From Anaerobiospirillum sp. NML120449 (GTDB lineage: Bacteria > Pseudomonadota > Gammaproteobacteria > Enterobacterales > Succinivibrionaceae), in the NCBI RefSeq assembly GCF_023051105.1, contig NZ_JALKIL010000002.1:175361-239360 (forward strand): a DNA stretch of 64,000 nt, given 5' to 3'. Below are positions 1-9,517 of the stretch, piece after piece. A program made the position numbers and the translations under genes. A model generated the notes under the pieces. The model saw only the letters and a program-made list of their open reading frames with translations. It did no database searches and was not told the DNA's origin. Position 1 is the stretch's first letter; every line of letters begins with the position of its first letter.

Positions 1-182
1 ATCCCTGAGATTTTCGGGGCAAACTCACTGATGCATGAGGCAAAATCCCTTAAATATGGGGCGGCCGTTCAGTTGCCTGCAGCTTATTGTACTACCAAAA
101 TCCTTTTGGATATAAAGAGCGTCCTGATAGTAGCTTTCAGTTACCACTTCTGTAGCTTTCAGTTGCTGATCCATGAGCCTGT

Positions 183-232
183 AAAACAGCAGCGCCCCGC
201 TCCTGCACTGCAGTGTACAGGAGGCGGGGCGC
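183..232 (-). terminator. Intrinsic terminator of the PldB-like gene
   Basis: On the minus strand a GC-rich hairpin (192-232) pairs GCGCCCCGC/TCCTG with its complement, with one bulged base and a 12-nt loop, and is followed by TGCTGTTTT. It lies about 80 nt past the stop codon at 313. I see no gene in the rest of positions 1-312. Confidence 0.6.
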
Positions 233-312
233 ATTGGAGCCGGGCTGCAGGAACCTGATGGGGTGGCTGCAGAAAGTCTGCAGCAGGCAGTAAGTGCCAT
301 ATGACAGGACTG

Positions 313-1320
313 TTACTGACCTTCGCCGTTGAGCAGGAAGTTCAGGGCCTTGAGCATGGCTGGATTACGATAGCTGTCATCCTCATTGAGAATATCATGG
401 TAGGCGTGAGGGATGAGCTCGAATTTTGGAGGCACGGTGTCATTGGCGTGGCGCTTACAGAACTCACGGGCAGCCTCAGTGGATACTACCATGTCAGCAC
501 CGGCGGACAGACAAAGCATAGGGAAGTCAAAGTTGCATTTGATCTTGTCAAGGCGCTGCTGAGCCTGCATACAGCACTTTACAAACTTGTATGTAGGGCC
601 GGCCAGAGCAAGCTGCGGATGAGATACGTAGTAGTCATGGTAGGCGTCATAGCGTACCGGGCTGTGAGAATGGATGTTCTCTTCAAATGGCAGTCTTACG
701 TACTCTCGGCCGTGAGCTGTGTATGACAGGGCAAATGAGCGGATATTGCACAGCAGCTTGAGAATAGGGTAGACCACCTTTGGGGCCAGCATGTTTGGAA
801 TGCCAAGGAAAGGGCAGATAAGAGCCAGGGCCTTTGGCTTGTAAGGGAAGCGGGTGTTGAAGCAGAACTCAAGGGCAATCAGACCACCAAGAGAGAAGCC
901 CAGCATCTTGTAGCCAGGACCTACATCAAGGTAGGAAAGCATGTTTTCAAGGTCAACACGGTAGTGCAGGAAGCGCTCAATATGGCATTTGTTGGAGTCA
1001 TAAAGCACCATGGAGGACTGACCCTGACCACGGACGAAGCAGACCAGTACGCGCAGGCCCTTATCACGCAGATGCCACAGCAGCTCAGCGTACTTGTGCT
1101 CGGTCTCGGCGCGGCCGGCGATGATTACCAGGGTATTGCTGGAGTCCTCAAGGGAGACTCCCGGAGCGCCCTGAGGTGCTTTGAGCTCAACAGCACTTAA
1201 AAAGAGGTTATCAGATACATGAATGCGGTGATGCTTGAGATCGTTTTCAAAGAAGGCATCAATTTGAGGGTAGAGCTCGGCAAAGGACTCTTCGGTTCCA
1301 ATATTCTGCAGATCAATCAT
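313..1320 (-). CDS. Alpha/beta hydrolase, PldB-like lysophospholipase
   Basis: A 335-residue serine hydrolase of the alpha/beta fold, most like lysophospholipase L2 (PldB), which removes the acyl chain from lysophospholipids at the inner membrane. Visible features are the oxyanion-side VRGQGQSS near residues 96-103 (PldB has RGQGRS), the nucleophile elbow GFSLGG with Ser143, an acid-bearing GADMVV and a C-terminal histidine in HAYHDIL. The start at 1320 is chosen because GAGAG lies 8 nt before that ATG; upstream ATGs at 1344 and 1368 have no comparable site. It is transcribed alone and ends before a strong terminator. Exact substrate cannot be told from sequence; a general esterase or monoglyceride lipase is the alternative. 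Confidence 0.8.
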   Translation of the reverse strand: MIDLQNIGTEESFAELYPQIDAFFENDLKHHRIHVSDNLFLSAVELKAPQGAPGVSLEDSSNTLVIIAGRAETEHKYAELLWHLRDKGLRVLVCFVRGQGQSSMVLYDSNKCHIERFLHYRVDLENMLSYLDVGPGYKMLGFSLGGLIALEFCFNTRFPYKPKALALICPFLGIPNMLAPKVVYPILKLLCNIRSFALSYTAHGREYVRLPFEENIHSHSPVRYDAYHDYYVSHPQLALAGPTYKFVKCCMQAQQRLDKIKCNFDFPMLCLSAGADMVVSTEAAREFCKRHANDTVPPKFELIPHAYHDILNEDDSYRNPAMLKALNFLLNGEGQ

Positions 1321-1731
1321 AACCATAACTCTCTTTATGACCATACTTACATCACGCAACTGCTGCAATTCTGTCAGAGCCTGAGATTATGCTTTTTTAT
1401 TATTGACTGGGCAGATTTGAGCATGCGTCCTGAACAGTAATTGTCAGGCAGGGATCAGTTCCCTGAGGTTACCTGCTACTGATCCAGGTATGGTCCTTAA
1501 TTGGTTTCCTGTCAGTATGACTAAATCATAGCATAACAGCCCACAGCTGTGGGCCGGGCGCCAAATGCGGCACAAAAATTATCCCGTGATGCACAGGGCC
1601 TGCGGCGCACAAAACAAAGGGGCCCTGACATCTGTCTGTCATGGCCCCGTGTTATGCCGGACGTTGCCTGTGGCAGCGGTCCTGGCTGCTGCGCAGACTG
1701 TGCTGCGCCAGCAGCTGCATGCGACTGCCGG
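1321..1731. other. Intergenic region with spoT terminator
   Basis: There is no credible gene here. The only clear element is the spoT terminator at 1611-1648. The remainder (1321-1600) should hold the promoter of the PldB-like gene, but I could not pick out convincing -35/-10 boxes. Confidence 0.5.
1611..1648 (-). terminator. Intrinsic terminator of spoT
   Basis: Minus-strand hairpin 1619-1648: GGGGCC, one mismatch, TGACA, a short loop, then TGTCA, mismatch, GGCCCC, followed by TTTGTTTT. It lies about 85 nt after the spoT stop codon. Confidence 0.8.
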
Positions 1732-4140
1732 TCAGCGGCGGCGGAAGATTCTGATGATGTTAGGAACGGCCTTGATGCGGCGGATAATGCCGGCCAGATG
1801 CAGGCGGTCCCTGACGGTAATGGTCAGATTGATAAGGTAGGTGCCGTCATCCTTGACCTCGGAGTTGATGGCATCGATCTGCGATCCGCCAATGTCTACG
1901 GCATTGGAGATTTCGCTCAGTATGCCCTGGCGGTTTTCCAGCTCAATACGTAAGCCGGTCTGGAAGTCGAGGCTGGCAGTTACCGTGGTATCCCATTCCA
2001 CACTCATGTACTTCTCCGGATCTCGTGATACGTCACGGATGTTGGAGCAGTTGGCGTTGTGAATTACCAGTCCCTTGGAGGTGATGTGACCCATGATCTC
2101 ATCGCCAGGAATAGGCATACAGCACTGAGCAAAGGTATATGGCAGACCGCCGGTACCGGTAATTGGCTTGCCCTCGTCGCTGGCAAAGAGATCGTCTCTG
2201 AACTTCCTGGCCACTACCACGGCAAGGATATTACCAAGGGCAATATCAATGAGCATGCTGTTGAGATCAGGCTGCTTGAACTCCTTGAGTACAGCACTCA
2301 TCTTCTCCTCAGGAATCTCCTCAATACGTACGTCCTTAAGCACATTCTGCAGCAGACGGCGTCCAATGAGTACGCATTCCTGGCTCTTGAGGCCCTTGAG
2401 GTACTGTCTGATCTTGGAGCGGGCGCGCGGTGTTACCACTGAGGAGAGCCACATAGCATTTGGTTCAGCGCTTGGCGAGGTAATAATCTCTACGCTCTGG
2501 CCTGACTGCAGAGGACGTCCCAGTGGGAACATGCGGTGATTGACGCGGGCGCCGATACAGTGCTGACCGATGTCGGTATGCAGAGCATAGGCAAAGTCCA
2601 CAGGGGTGGATCCGGCTGGCAGATCGAAGATCTTGCCATCTGGGGTAAAGACGAAGATAGAGTCAGGGAAGAGGTCGGTCTTAACGGCCTCAATGAACTC
2701 CATGGAGCTTGAAGCGCTCTGCTGAAGATCAATGATGTTCTTAATCCACTGCTGAGCATTCTTCTGAGCAGTAGTTGAGGTAGGCTCACAGCCGTTTTCC
2801 TTGTAAGACCAGTGAGCAGCTACGCCTCGGGCAGCCATCTGATCCATAAACTCGGTACGGATCTGAATCTCGATAGGGATACCGTGAGGTCCGATAAGGG
2901 AGGTGTGCAGGGACTGGTAGCCATTGATCTTGGGAATGGCAATATAGTCCTTAAAGCCCGATGGACGTGGCTTGTAAAGGTTGTGCATCTGACCCAGGAC
3001 GCGGTAGCAGGTGTCTACATCATCAAGGATGATACGGAAGGCGTAAACGTCCATGATTTCACGGAACTGCAGTTCCTTTTTGACCATCTTCTTGTAGATG
3101 GAGTAGATACGCTTTTCACGGCCCAGGACGCGGCATTCGATATTGACCTCTTTGAGGCGGCGGTTAATGGCATCAAGAATATTGTTGATAACTTCCTTGC
3201 GGTTGTTACGGGCGCGGGTAACTGCAGCCTTGAGCACGCGGTAACGCATGGGATACAGAGCGGCAATGCCCAGCTCTTCGAGCTCAATCTTGATATCGGA
3301 AATGCCCAGACGGTTGGCAATAGGGGCAAAAATCTCCAGGGTTTCGCGGGCGATACGCTTACGCTTGTCAGGACGCAGAGAACCAAGGGTTCTCATATTG
3401 TGGGTACGGTCAGCAAGCTTGATGAGAATGACACGAATGTCTCTGGTCATGGCCAGGATCATCTTGCGGAAGTTCTCTACCTGGGCTTCACGGTAGTCAT
3501 GGAAACGCAGTTTATCAAGCTTGGTTACGCCGTTTACCAGGTCCTGTACGGTGCTGCCAAATTCCCTGCTTATGTCTTCAGGAGTGACGACGGTATCCTC
3601 AACGGTATCGTGAAGCAGGGCGGCGATAATGGATTCCTTGTCCAGGTGCATCTGGGCAATGATGGTGGCAACAGCAATAGGATGGATGATGTAAGGTTCG
3701 CCGGAGGCACGCTTTTGTGGAGCGTGAGCCTTGTCTGCAAGCACAAAGGCGCGGTCAATGTCCCTCATGTTGTCAGCTGACAGATATGAGGAGGCCAGGT
3801 TGTGCAGCGGCAGATAGTAATGGAAGTTTTCAGACTCCATAGCCTCAGGAATTGGGTCAGCTATGACATGCTCCTGCTGGGTACCCTGAGCGCGGTCATG
3901 AGCAATCTGGGCGCTGAGCTCCAGGCTTTCAGAAAAGCCGCCATTATCACGGGCATTAACATTGGTGGAGTCGAGGAAGGGGACATGATCCACAGGATCA
4001 CGGGCAGAGCCTGTGGCTATGGCAGAAAGGGCGGCTGCGGTGGTTCCAAGGCAGGCGGTGCCATAGTGTTCACCGGGGGCAACTGCTGCACTGCCCACAC
4101 TGCTAGGACCTGAAGTAATGATATTGCTTTGAGAAACCAT
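1732..4140 (-). CDS. spoT: Bifunctional (p)ppGpp synthase/hydrolase SpoT
   Basis: Makes and degrades the alarmone (p)ppGpp. Domains in order: an N-terminal extension of about 100 residues rich in Ala/Ser/Gly; HD hydrolase (about 115-300) with HP at 153-154 and intact HDTVED (177-182); synthetase domain (about 330-440) with GYQSLHTS and EIQIRT; TGS (about 485-550); C-terminal ACT (about 730-802). The hydrolase signature and the basic GFKD element (395-398, equivalent to RxKD of bifunctional enzymes rather than the acidic EFDD type of RelA) support SpoT. At 802 residues it is about 100 longer than E. coli SpoT (702), and the extra sequence is all before FHYYLPLHNLA. An internal Met at 101 would give a standard-length protein, so the start is not certain. 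In E. coli spoT follows rpoZ directly; here a strong terminator separates them. Confidence 0.95.
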   Translation of the reverse strand: MVSQSNIITSGPSSVGSAAVAPGEHYGTACLGTTAAALSAIATGSARDPVDHVPFLDSTNVNARDNGGFSESLELSAQIAHDRAQGTQQEHVIADPIPEAMESENFHYYLPLHNLASSYLSADNMRDIDRAFVLADKAHAPQKRASGEPYIIHPIAVATIIAQMHLDKESIIAALLHDTVEDTVVTPEDISREFGSTVQDLVNGVTKLDKLRFHDYREAQVENFRKMILAMTRDIRVILIKLADRTHNMRTLGSLRPDKRKRIARETLEIFAPIANRLGISDIKIELEELGIAALYPMRYRVLKAAVTRARNNRKEVINNILDAINRRLKEVNIECRVLGREKRIYSIYKKMVKKELQFREIMDVYAFRIILDDVDTCYRVLGQMHNLYKPRPSGFKDYIAIPKINGYQSLHTSLIGPHGIPIEIQIRTEFMDQMAARGVAAHWSYKENGCEPTSTTAQKNAQQWIKNIIDLQQSASSSMEFIEAVKTDLFPDSIFVFTPDGKIFDLPAGSTPVDFAYALHTDIGQHCIGARVNHRMFPLGRPLQSGQSVEIITSPSAEPNAMWLSSVVTPRARSKIRQYLKGLKSQECVLIGRRLLQNVLKDVRIEEIPEEKMSAVLKEFKQPDLNSMLIDIALGNILAVVVARKFRDDLFASDEGKPITGTGGLPYTFAQCCMPIPGDEIMGHITSKGLVIHNANCSNIRDVSRDPEKYMSVEWDTTVTASLDFQTGLRIELENRQGILSEISNAVDIGGSQIDAINSEVKDDGTYLINLTITVRDRLHLAGIIRRIKAVPNIIRIFRRR

Positions 4141-4714
4141 AAGTAATTTCCAACCACCAAAACTCTGCCGCGAGTGTGACGCCGCAGTACCATGCCGCCA
4201 GGCTGCAAAAGACAGGAAAGTTCTTCCAGTAAACCCTGCAGCAGCGGCCCCGTGCCTTTTCCATAGTGTGACAGCATGCTCTGCAAGGCCAGATCAAAGC
4301 ATGTGTCATGTGAGCGCTCGCCGGCGCTTTGCCGTTTGTAGCTGCAGTGCGCAGCACCGGGCCTGCACAGCACGCCGTGCCGCGTCTGCCTTGCCAGGTC
4401 ACTGCCTGGCGCTCACAGTAAATCGTTCATTGGGATGCTGTTTTGACAGGCCTCAAGGGCCGGCTCAAATTAAGGACAGCTCATCTAAGTATACCTGAGC
4501 GCGGGCCTGTCTTTGTGCTTATAAGCGGCAATAACACGGTCAGCTCTCAATAATAAGAACATTTTCCATTTGCTGACCTGCTACAGGTGTGCTCTCATGG
4601 GTTTTATCTCCCGGGAAAATGCTCTGCATCCATCATAAATACGGGTTTTGTCAGTTTAACTTAACAGGGGCAAATCAGGACAAAAAACGTTTTCACCATA
4701 AAGGAATCAGTGCA
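4141..4714. other. spoT upstream region
   Basis: A 574-bp spacer between spoT and the rpoZ terminator with no supportable gene. It must hold an independent spoT promoter, because the hairpin at 4715-4759 should stop rpoZ transcripts. A minus-strand TATACT at 4488-4493 is a possible -10 box, but no good -35 box accompanies it. Confidence 0.4.
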
Positions 4715-4759
4715 CAAAAAATGTGCAGACCCCTGTCGGCAGAGGCCGACAGGGGTCTG
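4715..4759 (-). terminator. Intrinsic terminator of rpoZ
   Basis: A perfect 15-bp stem (4726-4740 pairing with 4745-4759) closes a 4-nt loop. On the minus strand it is followed after CACA by six T residues. It begins 40 nt beyond the rpoZ stop codon. Confidence 0.85.
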
Positions 4760-4798
4760 TTGAGGTCCGTCAGGACTGAAATCTCTGGCGCGATGTTA

Positions 4799-5089
4799 TC
4801 AGTTGAACATCTCAACGCCATCGATAGGAGCAAACTCATTGTCTGCTGGGAGCTTGGCATTGTCGCCGCGCATTAAATCCTTGCGGTCCTGCTTGTCGAG
4901 GAAGTCTTCAGAGATGAGACCGGCTTCGATTTCGCGCAGGGCGATTACGGTTGGCTTGTCATTCTCTTCATCAACTAAAGGCTTGCTGCCGTTCATTGAG
5001 ATTTGACGGGCACGACGGGCAGCGATGAGAACCAGGTCAAAGCGGTTGCCTACTTTAGCCACAGCATCTTCAACTGTAACTCTAGCCAT
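4799..5089 (-). CDS. rpoZ: RNA polymerase omega subunit
   Basis: A 96-residue omega subunit that helps beta' fold and assemble and forms part of the ppGpp site on RNA polymerase in gammaproteobacteria. The N-terminal [26 protein letters not shown] and the block [15 protein letters not shown] are the family signature, and the length is normal (E. coli 91). A good GAGG lies 8 nt upstream of the ATG. The gmk-rpoZ-spoT gene order is conserved, but each gene here has a long spacer and its own terminator. The C-terminus is acidic and unrelated to that of E. coli, as usual for this poorly conserved tail. Confidence 0.97.
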   Translation of the reverse strand: MARVTVEDAVAKVGNRFDLVLIAARRARQISMNGSKPLVDEENDKPTVIALREIEAGLISEDFLDKQDRKDLMRGDNAKLPADNEFAPIDGVEMFN

Positions 5090-5201
5090 GATGTATTACC
5101 TCAAGTTAGTTGCCTCATGAAAAGCTCTCTTCACGGGCTACCAGAACAATTAAAAATCAGTGGTGTGACTCAACAGGCTGATCTTTGCTGCGTCAAACAG
5201 C

Positions 5202-5238
5202 AAAAAGCCGTCATTCCTGAAAGGAACGGGCTGTTTTT
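5202..5238. terminator. Bidirectional terminator or attenuator upstream of rpoZ
   Basis: Hairpin 5206-5232 with about 11 bp and a 2-nt bulge, flanked by five A residues on the left and GTTTTT on the right, so it can terminate in both directions. On the minus strand it lies 113 nt before the rpoZ start. It could end gmk read-through or act as an attenuator in the rpoZ leader. Confidence 0.55.
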
Positions 5239-5714
5239 GATCACAGGGAAAAACCGGAGAGGAAAGCAGGGTTCCGATTATATGATGCACTGCATGGCCG
5301 GTGGGCGCATGGGCCTGTTCTGTCAGGTGGCGCCGGCCGTATACAGGCAGGGCCGGGAGTATGTGTTCTCCCTGAATCCTGGAGGGTACCGTATCTGCTG
5401 TCTGCAAGGCTGTCTTATGCATTATCTGCAGATAAGAAACGGTATGCTGTCAGCAACGGGCATTGTCTCATGGGCGCAGCGCGCCGGTATGGACCTAATA
5501 TCCTGAGCCCGTTCATAATTTACTGCTAAAAGCCATTCATTTTAACAGAAAAACACGGTCCAGATCGGTAACGGTCCGATAAAGGACAAATTTTTCCCGC
5601 CCGGATAACATGATGCAGCCGGGCTTTACAGCCCGGCCAGACTGCATACTGTGGCGCAGCAGCGCCTGGACCATATTCTTAGCATGCTTATGCCCTGGGC
5701 GGGCGCTGCCTGCG

Positions 5715-5751
5715 CCCCTGGTCTCAGGCTCTGATGGCCTGATACCAGGGG
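5715..5751. repeat. Inverted repeat after gmk
   Basis: CCCCTGGT followed by CAGGC pairs with GCCTG and ACCAGGGG across a short loop. It begins 23 nt past the gmk stop codon on the minus strand. No T-run follows, so it may stabilise the mRNA 3' end rather than terminate. Confidence 0.5.
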
Positions 5752-5773
5752 CCTGCCGGTGGTAAGGCTCAGA

Positions 5774-6496
5774 TTATTTTTCTTCGCTGTCGGTGCCACT
5801 GCCGCTTGCAGCTGCAAAGGCAGCCTGCAGGGCGCTGGCGCAAGGCAGCCATGCGGCCTCGTAATCACGGGCCTGCTGCTTCATGTCATCAAGCAGCTGC
5901 TGGTTATTGCTGCGCAGGCTGTCAAGGCGGGCGCGGTGAGACAGGATGATGCTGCGCAGAGTAATCAGGCTTTCATCAAAGTCGTCATTAACGATGACAT
6001 AGTCGTATTCATCGTAATGGGAGATTTCGGACATGGCCTGAGCCATACGCTTGTTGATGACATCGACATCGTCCTGACCACGCTTGATAAGGCGCTGTCT
6101 TAAGGTATTCAGAGATGGAGGCAGGATGAAGATCTTCACGGCCTCAGGTACCTGCTCCTTGATAATGCGGGCACCCTGCCAGTCAATGTCAAAAAGCACG
6201 TCCTTGCCCTGATTAATCCAGTCCATGACTATCTCACGTGAGGTTCCGTAGTAGTTGGAGAAGACGCGGGCATACTCAAAGAAAGCATTACGCTCAATCA
6301 GCTTTTCAAACTCTTCGGTGCTTACGAAGTGGTAGCTCTCATGGTCAACCTCACCTGGACGAGGATCACGGGTGGTATGAGATATGGACAGACGCAGGCT
6401 GTCATCGAGGTTGAACTTGTTCAGCAGAGCATTGATCAGGGATGACTTGCCAGCTCCGCTGGGGGCGGAAACGATGTAGAGGGTGCCTTGAGACAT
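5774..6496 (-). CDS. gmk: Guanylate kinase
   Basis: Phosphorylates GMP to GDP with ATP, an essential cytoplasmic step of guanine nucleotide supply. The P-loop [10 protein letters not shown] is at residues 10-19. The GMP-binding region has [11 protein letters not shown] and YHFVS, and DIDWQGA and the lid sequence RLIKRGQDD are present. It is 240 residues, about 30 longer than the usual 207; the extra tail after residue 208 is Ala/Ser-rich and ends DSEEK. A GGAG lies 9 nt before the ATG. It is the first gene of the gmk-rpoZ-spoT neighbourhood. Confidence 0.97.
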   Translation of the reverse strand: MSQGTLYIVSAPSGAGKSSLINALLNKFNLDDSLRLSISHTTRDPRPGEVDHESYHFVSTEEFEKLIERNAFFEYARVFSNYYGTSREIVMDWINQGKDVLFDIDWQGARIIKEQVPEAVKIFILPPSLNTLRQRLIKRGQDDVDVINKRMAQAMSEISHYDEYDYVIVNDDFDESLITLRSIILSHRARLDSLRSNNQQLLDDMKQQARDYEAAWLPCASALQAAFAAASGSGTDSEEK

Positions 6497-6770
6497 GAAT
6501 GATTTCTCCAGAGTTCTGTGTCCAGGAGTTCCTGACAGCAGGTCTTAACCTGATGTCCTGCCGCACAGGCAGCCTGGTATGGCCAGGATGACAGTCTGGC
6601 CCCGATAAATACTGTTATGACGGGCGCTGCCAGGTTGAGCACCTTGCTGGCGCCACGGGCCTGCAGCCTGATGATCCTGGCTGCACCTGGCCACCCCTGG
6701 GCGTGGACACTGTCAAGTGGCGGCGCCAGCCCCCGCCGCATGACGGACAGGTCAGGGAGACGTGGGAGTC

Positions 6771-7421
6771 TTACTCTCCGTCTGCAGGATCGTAATCGTC
6801 GGCTTCAACGCCGTGGAAAGTGGTGAACCAGCCTGAAAGGATGGAGCGAACTTCATCGAGGCCGATTTTGTTCCATGCTGAAAAGGCGATAACAGTGAAA
6901 TTGCCGCCAAATTCAGAGAGCATGTCCTTTACTTCCTTTACGGCTTCACGGCGCTTGTTGACGCCGAGCTTGTCAGCCTTGGTAAGCAAAATCAGAGCTG
7001 GAAGATTGGCTGCCAGGGACCAGTCTATGATAAGACGGTCGTGGTCCTTAAGCGGATGGCGGATATCCATGGTTACTACGATGCCGCGCAGCGCCTTGCG
7101 CTTTTGCAGGTATTCAGACATGGACTTCTGCCACTGGCGCTTCATGCTTTCAGGTACGGCAGCGTAGCCATAACCTGGCAAATCTACCAGGGAGCAGCCC
7201 TTTTTAACCTCAAAAAGGTTGATAAGACGGGTTCTGCCAGGGGTACGTGAAGTCTTGGCAAGATGGTTCTGATCGCAGATTGCATTTAACGATGAGGACT
7301 TTCCTGAGTTGGAACGTCCGGCAAAGGCAATTTCAGCTCCCAGATCGTCAGGCAGACGATGAAGATCCGGGGCACTGGTAATAAAGCGGGTCTGGCGAAA
7401 ATCAATGCCTGGTGTGCTCAT
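6771..7421 (-). CDS. engB: Ribosome biogenesis GTPase EngB (YihA/YsxC)
   Basis: A 216-residue GTP-binding protein needed for late assembly of the large ribosomal subunit. Visible G motifs are G1 GRSNSGKSS (residues 35-43), a G2-region threonine in TPGRTRLINLF, G3 DLPGYGYA (80-87) and G4 TKADK. The start at 7421 (MSTPGIDF) is chosen because GAGG lies 7 nt upstream; the frame stays open for 26 further codons, but that extension would overlap the promoter proposed at 7456-7484. The length matches E. coli YihA (210). Confidence 0.95.
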   Translation of the reverse strand: MSTPGIDFRQTRFITSAPDLHRLPDDLGAEIAFAGRSNSGKSSSLNAICDQNHLAKTSRTPGRTRLINLFEVKKGCSLVDLPGYGYAAVPESMKRQWQKSMSEYLQKRKALRGIVVTMDIRHPLKDHDRLIIDWSLAANLPALILLTKADKLGVNKRREAVKEVKDMLSEFGGNFTVIAFSAWNKIGLDEVRSILSGWFTTFHGVEADDYDPADGE

Positions 7422-7455
7422 CTCTATACCTCGATTAGGGTCAAAAATTTTCGTA

Positions 7456-7484
7456 AGTATACGACGTTTTATCCCGGCTGACCA
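7456..7484 (-). promoter_or_regulatory. Candidate sigma70 promoter of engB
   Basis: Minus strand: -35 TGGTCA (4 of 6), a 17-bp spacer and -10 TATACT (5 of 6), predicting a start of transcription about 28 nt before the engB start codon. It also supports the downstream start choice for engB. Confidence 0.5.
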
Positions 7485-7897
7485 AGTGCCGGGCATCAAT
7501 GCTCCGCCGTGAACATAGCCTCCCCGGCCGCCCGGTCACAGGCGCTGCCTGGCAAGGCCAGGAGGCATAGTGACAGGGTCATATCCGGCGCAAGACAGGC
7601 ATGCCATCTTCAGGGAAGGACTGCCTTGCAGTACTGACCGGGCCGCGTGGTGCGGCAAGGCAGGTTATTGCGCGCCCTGGCAGGCACCAAAATTTAAGGC
7701 AGCTGACGCTGTAGCGTGCAGCTGCCTTTTAAAGCCATCAGGGCAGGCAGGTTATGACCTCAGCCATCCATGGCATGATTCCGGGCCGGGGCTCGTACCA
7801 GGCTGTGAGCCCTGGGCGGAGCAGACACCATGCTGTGAGCCCTTGGCGGGGCTGATAACAGGCGGTGAGACCCGGGACGGGCGCCAGGTAGCGTAAA
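7485..7897. other. Spacer downstream of the CheX-like gene
   Basis: About 410 bp with no gene. It holds the hairpin at 7696-7728 and, near 7806-7890, three degenerate copies of a roughly 30-bp unit starting GCTGTGAGCCC. Confidence 0.5.
7691..7728 (-). terminator. Terminator of the CheX-like gene
   Basis: Hairpin 7696-7728: AAGGCAGCTG and ACGC pair with GCGT and CAGCTGCCTT with one bulged G. On the minus strand it is followed by AAATTTT, a weak U tract, 170 nt after the stop at 7898. Confidence 0.5.
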
Positions 7898-8515
7898 TTA
7901 AACGATACCGGCCTGAGCCATGATTTCCTCAGGGGTTAATGGCTGATCGGCAGGCTCAAGGTCACGGGCGAGCTTGAACTCGGTGTGATCCATGGCCAGC
8001 TCGAGGTAGAAAGCGTTGCCAAAGGCGGTAAAGAAGGTGATACGGGAAACTTCAGGGTGATCCAGGGTCATGTTGATGTTGATCTCAACCTGGTGAGGCA
8101 GGGACAGCATCTTTGGCTGAGACTGGTGAATACGGCCGTTTAAGGTGGTACTCATCTTGGCAGTGAAGTTACCTACCATCTGGTTCATTAACTCACCCAG
8201 GGTGTTGGAAACTTCCTCAGAGGTGTAGTTGGTGGCCAGGTCGTTGTCAGAAAGGCCCATGAGCTTCATGTAATTGCTGTAAAGCTCCATGGCGGTTTCC
8301 TTAGGGAAGTTCAGCACCACCATTCCTGAGAAAGTGCCGGTGAACAGTACAAAGGTACCGATATCAGGGCGCAGGGTGGTGTTGTTGATCTTCTGGATCA
8401 TCGGGGTAAAAGAGACTTTATCGTTGGTGGCTGCGGTTAAAACGTCACAAACGCTGTCGCAAAGAGAAAGCAGGATATCATCACAGGTAATGACCTGGTG
8501 CTTGGAAATTAACAT
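7898..8515 (-). CDS. CheX-like / DUF3334-type protein
   Basis: A 205-residue cytoplasmic protein. It resembles the DUF3334 family of Vibrio and Shewanella, which looks related to the CheC/CheX/FliY group of CheY-P phosphatases. The supporting blocks are VITCDDILLSLCDSVCDVL, PDIGTFVLFTGTFSGMVV and a central helix with EVSNTLGELMNQMVGNFTA, which has the placement of the ExxN-type helix in CheX-like proteins. The start at 8515 has GAGG 9 nt upstream; the frame is open for 14 codons more. It stands alone, with its own terminator and about 1.1 kb of non-coding DNA upstream. A role in chemotaxis is plausible given the flagellin gene at the window end, but unproven. Confidence 0.65.
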   Translation of the reverse strand: MLISKHQVITCDDILLSLCDSVCDVLTAATNDKVSFTPMIQKINNTTLRPDIGTFVLFTGTFSGMVVLNFPKETAMELYSNYMKLMGLSDNDLATNYTSEEVSNTLGELMNQMVGNFTAKMSTTLNGRIHQSQPKMLSLPHQVEININMTLDHPEVSRITFFTAFGNAFYLELAMDHTEFKLARDLEPADQPLTPEEIMAQAGIV

Positions 8516-9517
8516 TAAACAAGCCTCTAAAACATCAAAAAAATCTTTGAGCCTCACCTGAAGTCGCCGGAAGTGACCTGACTTTGAAACTGTTGCGCGG
8601 GGCGCGCGAGGTGAGAGCAGTGACCGTGTTATTCAGGCAGACCACACCACTTTGCCTGGATCCTGAAATATCAGGCAGGCAGGCACAGAAAATGAGCTTG
8701 GATGTGCTGTATCGACCCTTAAGTAATTAATTCTCTATTCCGGCAAATTAATACAGACTGACTGCGGCTTTGTCAGGTGCCGCCTGCTCATGCATATTAC
8801 TGAGGCTGCTGGCCGGTCAGAGCAATGTCTGTTGATCTGAGTACTTATGGCTGATGCAGACAGGACATGAAGTCCGTAGGTATTTAATCCTCAGTGGAGC
8901 ATGTCGGCCGCTGCTCAGAGCAGACTCACTGTCATGGCAGCTGTTTCCTGATTGCCGATCAATATATTGTTCTTACATTCCGTCTTACTTCGGAAGCTCT
9001 TCATACCTGCTCAGGCGCAGGCACGTTATGTTATCGGGTCACGCTGATAGCCTTGTTGACAGAGCACGGCAAGTGCTCTTAACCCACGGGAAGCTGATAG
9101 CTGGAAGAGAAAAAACCGTATCTAGATAACACTTCAAAGGTGATATTTTAGCGGTAACTGCAATTAACTCAAGCGTAAACCACTATATTTTACACAAATT
9201 GACATAGTTTATTTTATCAAAAGACTTACATACACAAAGTATGTGAATATTTTCATATCTCACTAAGCGATATACAGGCCAAAGGAGCTTTCGCAGAAGG
9301 CTGCGGCCTCAGACCAGGCATAGTCCTGAATAACCAGGCAGATTCAGGCAGGCAGAGCTGTTTGAGCATTACCTTGCAGGCAATCCCAGTATGGATGAGA
9401 CGGCGTGGACGTGATTTGGGTATACGGGTATGGATGATATGAGAAAGCAGCGCAGGCCGGGAGGATGGACGGTTCCAGGTGGCAGTGGCAGGGGACAGGG
9501 GCAGGCTCCATGTGGCA

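Larger units (their letters stand above)
5090..5773. other. gmk-rpoZ spacer
   Basis: 684 bp without a convincing gene. It contains a bidirectional terminator-like hairpin (5202-5238), a small GC hairpin near 5621-5636 (GCCGGGC/GCCCGGC) and a larger inverted repeat at 5715-5751. A reading frame on the plus strand (5003-5506) overlaps rpoZ, is rich in Cys/Met and lacks a ribosome binding site, so I do not call it. Confidence 0.5.

Noticed and set aside
2812..3780. Long open frame (322 codons) antisense to spoT
   Set aside because: It mirrors spoT codon usage and has no ribosome binding site or recognisable protein signature. Similar long shadows occur opposite recG (23304-24422), trkH (41557-42057) and trkA (42499-43518).
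5003..5506. 167-codon plus-strand frame overlapping rpoZ
   Set aside because: Cys/Met-rich composition, overlaps an essential gene in antisense and crosses a terminator; not a plausible protein.
8854..9129. 91-codon plus-strand frame in the large spacer
   Set aside because: No ribosome binding site, no domain-like pattern, high Arg/Leu/Ser content typical of random frames.
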